DNA of 64,000 bases from Pseudomonas triticicola (GTDB taxonomy: Bacteria; Pseudomonadota; Gammaproteobacteria; Pseudomonadales; Pseudomonadaceae), in contig NZ_JAHSTX010000001.1 in the NCBI RefSeq assembly GCF_019145375.1, positions 1,897,001-1,961,000 of the forward strand, written 5' to 3'. Positions 60,485 to 64,000 of this stretch are shown in pieces. The notes under the pieces were generated by a model. It was not told the origin of the DNA, did not search any database, and was given only the letters and a program-made list of their open reading frames with translations. Within the stretch, counting starts at the first letter, position 1. Each line of letters starts with the position of its first letter. The position numbers and the translations under genes were made by a program.

Positions 60485-62653
60485 ATGTCGTTTCACACCA
60501 TTCACCGCCGTTCGAACCTTTCACCTAACCTCCTCGCAATCGCCATCGGCATGGCCAGCATCGCTCCTGCGTTGGCTGAAGAAACCGCAGCCACTGCGCC
60601 CGCCAACGGCCCGCTGGAACTGCAAGCGACCGAAATCGGCGCCACGCAGATGAGCAGCACCACCGAAGACACGCAGTCCTACACCACCGGCCCGATGCAG
60701 ACCGCGACCAAGCTGTCGCTGACCATGCGCGAAACGCCCCAGGCGGTGACGGTGATCACTCGCCAGCGCATGGACGATCAGAACATGACCAGCGTCAACG
60801 ACGTGGTGCGTGGCACGCCGGGGCTGTTCCTCAGCGAGGCCAGCGGTCCGGGGCGGCAGACTTACAAGGCGCGCGGTTTCGACATCGACAACATCATGTA
60901 CGACGGCCTGCCCAGCTCGTATTCGCCGTTCACTTTGGCAGTGCAACCGAACCTGGCGATGTTCGACCGGGTGGAAATCGTCCGTGGCGCGACCGGCCTG
61001 GTCACCGGTGCCGGCAACCCGTCGGCGGCGATCAACATGGTGCGCAAACGCCCGACCGCTGATCAGCGCGTGACCCTCACCGGCGCCGCCGGCAGCTGGG
61101 ATGACTACCGTGGCGAGGTCGACGCCTCCAGCCCGCTGAACGACAGCGGCACCCTGCGTGGCCGGGTGGTGACGTCGTATCAGGGCGCCGACAGTTTTCG
61201 CGACAAGGAAGAAAACGATCACGGCCTGTTCTACGCCATCGGTGAAGCCGACCTGAGCGACAGCACCACGGCGACCCTCGGTTTCTCCCGGCAGAACGAT
61301 CAGACCAACTATTTCTGGGGCGGCCTGCCGATCGGCGAAGACGGCCACCACCTCGACCTGCCCCGCTCCACCTATCCGGGCACCGACTGGGAAAACCGCA
61401 AGTTGCAAGTCGACACCGTATTCGGTGAAGTCGAACACCGTTTCGACAACGACTGGAAACTGCATGTTGGCGGTTCCACTTCGACAACCGAAGGCGAATT
61501 CTCCGGGACGTATTTGTCGCGCTACGACGGCCCGCTGGAAACCACCGCCTATCAATCGCACCACACCGACAAGCAACGCGCCTTCGACGGTTTCGCCAGC
61601 GGCCCGTTCGAAGCGTTCGGCCGTACCCACGAGTTGGTAGTCGGCGCGAGCAATCGCGTGTACGACGCCACCACCAAGGAATACGCGCCCTACGACACCG
61701 GCCTGCCGATCGCCGCGCCCAAGCCGGACTTCGTCCGTAGCGGCAAGTCGCGCAACGTCACCACCCAGGACGCGGTTTACCTGACCACGCGCTTGAGCCT
61801 GGCCGACCCGCTGACGCTGATCCTCGGCAGTCGTCTGGACTGGTATGACTACGACGATCGCAGTGCCGACGGTGACTTCAAGGTCACGCGCAACCTGACC
61901 CGTTACGCTGGCCTGATCTACAAACTCGATGACCATCACTCGGTCTACGCCAGCTACACCGACATCTTCACCCCGCAAACCCAGAAGGACCTCGGCGGCA
62001 AAGTGCTTGAGCCGATCGTCGGTGAAAACTACGAAGTCGGTATCAAGGGCGAATATTTCGACGGCGCGCTGAACGGCAGCGTGGCGGTGTTCCAGATGGA
62101 CCAGACCAACCGCGCCACCCAGGCAGCGACCCAACTCGGCTGCCCGGAACTGACCTGCTACGAAACCTCCGGCAAAGTCCGCGCCCAAGGCGTGGACATG
62201 GAACTGCAAGGTGCGCTGACCGAGCAATGGCAAGTCGGCGCCGGCTACACCTACACCCGCGCCCACTACATCAAGGACGAAAACCCGGCCAACAATAACC
62301 AGAAATTCGACACCGACATGCCCGAGCACCTGTTCAAGGTCTCCACCGTGTATCGTTTCAAAGGCCCGCTGGAAAAACTGCGCGTGGGCGGCAACGTGTA
62401 CTGGCAGAGCCGCATGTACAACGACATCGCTCTGGCCAACGGCGGCAGCTATCGCCTCGAACAGGGCGGCTACGCGGTCACCGACCTGATGGCCGGTTAC
62501 GAGGTCAACAAGCACCTCGACCTGCAGGTCAACGCCAACAACATTTTCGACCGCAAGTACTATTCCTCCATCGCCACCGACGTGACCTGGGGCTCGACCG
62601 ATAACTACGGCACCCCGCGCAGCTACATGATGACGGCCAAGTACAAGTTCTGA
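60485..62653 (+). CDS. TonB-dependent siderophore receptor
   Basis: A 722-residue outer-membrane receptor. A signal peptide (about 1-30, ending ALA-EE) is followed by a TonB-box-like LELQATEIGA. The plug domain comes next (AVTVITRQRMDDQNMTSVNDVV, YDGLPSSY, VEIVRGATGLVTGAGNPSAAINMVRKRP), then a 22-strand barrel ending in the terminal phenylalanine KYKF. The plug follows the TonB box directly, so there is no N-terminal signalling domain for an anti-sigma factor. The sequence is ferric-siderophore type (FhuE/FpvA-like); the siderophore is not predictable. A strong terminator follows. Confidence 0.92.
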   Translation: MSFHTIHRRSNLSPNLLAIAIGMASIAPALAEETAATAPANGPLELQATEIGATQMSSTTEDTQSYTTGPMQTATKLSLTMRETPQAVTVITRQRMDDQNMTSVNDVVRGTPGLFLSEASGPGRQTYKARGFDIDNIMYDGLPSSYSPFTLAVQPNLAMFDRVEIVRGATGLVTGAGNPSAAINMVRKRPTADQRVTLTGAAGSWDDYRGEVDASSPLNDSGTLRGRVVTSYQGADSFRDKEENDHGLFYAIGEADLSDSTTATLGFSRQNDQTNYFWGGLPIGEDGHHLDLPRSTYPGTDWENRKLQVDTVFGEVEHRFDNDWKLHVGGSTSTTEGEFSGTYLSRYDGPLETTAYQSHHTDKQRAFDGFASGPFEAFGRTHELVVGASNRVYDATTKEYAPYDTGLPIAAPKPDFVRSGKSRNVTTQDAVYLTTRLSLADPLTLILGSRLDWYDYDDRSADGDFKVTRNLTRYAGLIYKLDDHHSVYASYTDIFTPQTQKDLGGKVLEPIVGENYEVGIKGEYFDGALNGSVAVFQMDQTNRATQAATQLGCPELTCYETSGKVRAQGVDMELQGALTEQWQVGAGYTYTRAHYIKDENPANNNQKFDTDMPEHLFKVSTVYRFKGPLEKLRVGGNVYWQSRMYNDIALANGGSYRLEQGGYAVTDLMAGYEVNKHLDLQVNANNIFDRKYYSSIATDVTWGSTDNYGTPRSYMMTAKYKF

Positions 62654-62680
62654 GGCGATAGCGCTCAGCAAGCACCACAC

Positions 62681-62713
62681 AGGGCGCCGGGAGTTTTCCC
62701 GGTGCCCTTTTTT
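62681..62713 (+). terminator. Rho-independent terminator after the TonB receptor
   Basis: AGGGCGCCGGGA and TCCCGGTGCCCT form a stem (one G-T mismatch) with a short loop and a terminal T-run of six. Confidence 0.9.
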
Positions 62714-62780
62714 GCAGGTTCATTAGGCAAGGCCGGCAATTACCGATAGTCTCTGGCGACACTTTCGCGAAGCACCGGCC

Positions 62781-63974
62781 ATGCCCCAGACAGATTTCTC
62801 CTCCGACCTCCAGGCCATCGGCAGCATTGACGCTGTGCCGGTGATCCTGAGCATGGTCAAGCACATCACCGGTATGCGCTTCGCCGCCGTAGCGCGGGTC
62901 ACCGAGAGCAAGTGGATCGCCTGCGCCGTGGATGATTCGATTGACTTCGGCCTGTTGCCCGGCGGCGAACTGGTGCTGGAATCGACGATTTGTCATGAGA
63001 TCCGTCAGCACCATCAGCCGGTGATCTTCGGCCATGCCAGCCAGCACCCGCTGTTCTCCACGCACCACACGCCGAAAACCTACGGTCTGGAAAGCTACAT
63101 CTCCATTCCGATCATCAAGGCCGATGGCGAATTCTTCGGCACGCTGTGCGCCATTGATTCGGTGCCGGCGAACCTTGACGACCCGGCCATCGAAAAGACC
63201 CTCACCCTCTTCGCCCAACTGATTGCGATGAGCCTGGATACCCAAGGCCATTTGCACGCGACCAAAACCGCGCTGGCCGATGCCAACGAAATGGGCCGTC
63301 TGCGCGAGCAGTTCATCGCCGTTCTGGGCCATGACTTGCGCACGCCACTCAGTGCCATCCGCATGAGTGCCGATCTGCTGGACAGCAAAGTCGAGGACAA
63401 GCGCTCGCGCACGCTGCTGTCGGCGATTCGCACCAGCTCGGTGCGCATGGGCGTGCTGATCGAAAACATCCTCGACTTCGCCCGGGGCCGGCTCGGCAGT
63501 GGCATCCCGGTACAGCGCAAACTGGTCGATGACTTGCAGCAAACGCTGCGCCAGACCCTTGAAGAAATCCAGGTGGCGTACCCGCAGGCGAAGTTTATCG
63601 ATTCGCTGGAGGTACCGGCCGGGGTCTATTGCGACCCGTTGCGGATCAGCCAGTTGTTGTCGAATCTGCTGGGCAACGCCGTGACCCACGGTTCCACGGC
63701 CGAACCGATCTTGCTCAAGGCGTTTGCCGAGGGCGACGAGATCGTCATTTCGCTGACCAACCAGGGCACGCCGATCCCGCCTGCGCTGATGCCGCTGCTG
63801 TTCGAACCGTTTTCCCGTTCCGAAGCAGGCCAGCGTCATGAAGGGTTGGGACTGGGCTTGTACATTGCCGGGCAGATTGCCAATGCGCACAACGGCACCT
63901 TGAGCGTGACATCCGACCGTGAAACCGGCACCTGTTTTGTCGCGCGCTTCCCTGCCCACTTCAAGTGGGTCTGA
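62781..63974 (+). CDS. GAF-domain sensor histidine kinase
   Basis: A 397-residue soluble kinase. A GAF domain covers about 15-160 (VKHITGMRFAAVARVTESKW, then GLESYISIPIIKADGEFFGTLCAIDS). HisKA follows with FIAVLGHDLRTPLSA (His184), then a HATPase with LLGNAVTHGS, and GLGLGLYIAGQIANAHNGTL. No receiver domain or partner regulator is in the window. The ATG at 62781 has only a weak ribosome site. It ends 26 bases before the window edge. Confidence 0.9.
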   Translation: MPQTDFSSDLQAIGSIDAVPVILSMVKHITGMRFAAVARVTESKWIACAVDDSIDFGLLPGGELVLESTICHEIRQHHQPVIFGHASQHPLFSTHHTPKTYGLESYISIPIIKADGEFFGTLCAIDSVPANLDDPAIEKTLTLFAQLIAMSLDTQGHLHATKTALADANEMGRLREQFIAVLGHDLRTPLSAIRMSADLLDSKVEDKRSRTLLSAIRTSSVRMGVLIENILDFARGRLGSGIPVQRKLVDDLQQTLRQTLEEIQVAYPQAKFIDSLEVPAGVYCDPLRISQLLSNLLGNAVTHGSTAEPILLKAFAEGDEIVISLTNQGTPIPPALMPLLFEPFSRSEAGQRHEGLGLGLYIAGQIANAHNGTLSVTSDRETGTCFVARFPAHFKWV

Positions 63975-64000
63975 GCGCCGCTCTAAGTATTCAGTGGCGT

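Noticed and set aside
60521..62680. 719-residue open frame opposite the TonB receptor
   Set aside because: It is the antisense shadow of a GC-rich, biased gene; the plus-strand frame has the full receptor domains, signal peptide and terminator.
62529..63959. 476-residue minus-strand open frame over the GAF kinase
   Set aside because: Antisense shadow; the plus strand carries complete GAF, HisKA and HATPase motifs.

Overview
The window looks like a chromosomal segment of a fluorescent-group Pseudomonas. The DNA is GC-rich. It carries a Pseudomonas-type cysI plus DUF934 pair, a lexA2-imuA-imuB-dnaE2 mutagenesis cassette, a TonB-dependent siderophore receptor, and many REP/REPIN palindromes of the GTGGGAGCGAGC / GCTCGCGAAGGCG family known from P. 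fluorescens genomes. No rRNA, tRNA, CRISPR array, prophage, insertion sequence or transposase was seen.

Layout. 1-0.86 kb: 3' end of metH. 0.9-15.6 kb (minus): two tandem giant paralogues of about 2400 residues, each with a dermonecrotic-toxin-like N-terminus, three leucine-rich-repeat blocks and a C-terminal NEL-type E3 ubiquitin ligase domain. 15.7-25.6 kb: housekeeping and small accessory genes (DUF2970 protein, a tiny membrane protein, cysI-DUF934, sohB, histidine phosphatase, SCP2 protein, a RES/Xre toxin-antitoxin pair, a LysR regulator, a fatty-acid-hydroxylase/SRPBCC fusion with an SMP-30-like protein). 25.7-27.3 kb: small stress-type proteins (YdcH-like, DUF4142, two disordered proteins that share a motif). 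27.5-32.9 kb: a six-gene, translationally coupled stressosome operon (RsbR, RsbS, RsbT, a kinase-phosphatase fusion, a histidine kinase and a hybrid kinase).

32.9-40.4 kb: two tandem REP arrays, one of them eight copies at an exact 134-bp period. They flank a class II UvrA, a hybrid histidine kinase and an FCD-type GntR regulator. 40.4-46.1 kb (minus): lexA2-imuA-imuB-dnaE2, with a LexA-type palindrome lying over the lexA2 ribosome-binding site and start codon. 46.3-53.8 kb (minus): a probable sulfur or sulfonate operon in the order GntR regulator, AprA-like flavoprotein, AprB-like ferredoxin, ABC binding protein, permease, ATPase, HEAT-repeat protein, DUF971 protein, with a perfect palindrome over the regulator's start. 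54-58.5 kb (minus): ThDP enzyme, DUF72, DyP peroxidase and Gfo/Idh oxidoreductase. 58.6-64 kb (plus): cupin, yghU, TonB-dependent receptor with a Fur-like site, and a GAF-domain histidine kinase. Single REP doublets separate many of these units.

The best candidates for unusual biology are the paired giant NEL proteins, the stressosome-to-two-component operon, the AprAB-like/ABC/HEAT operon and the strictly periodic REP array. All family assignments were made by reading the sequence; no database search was run.
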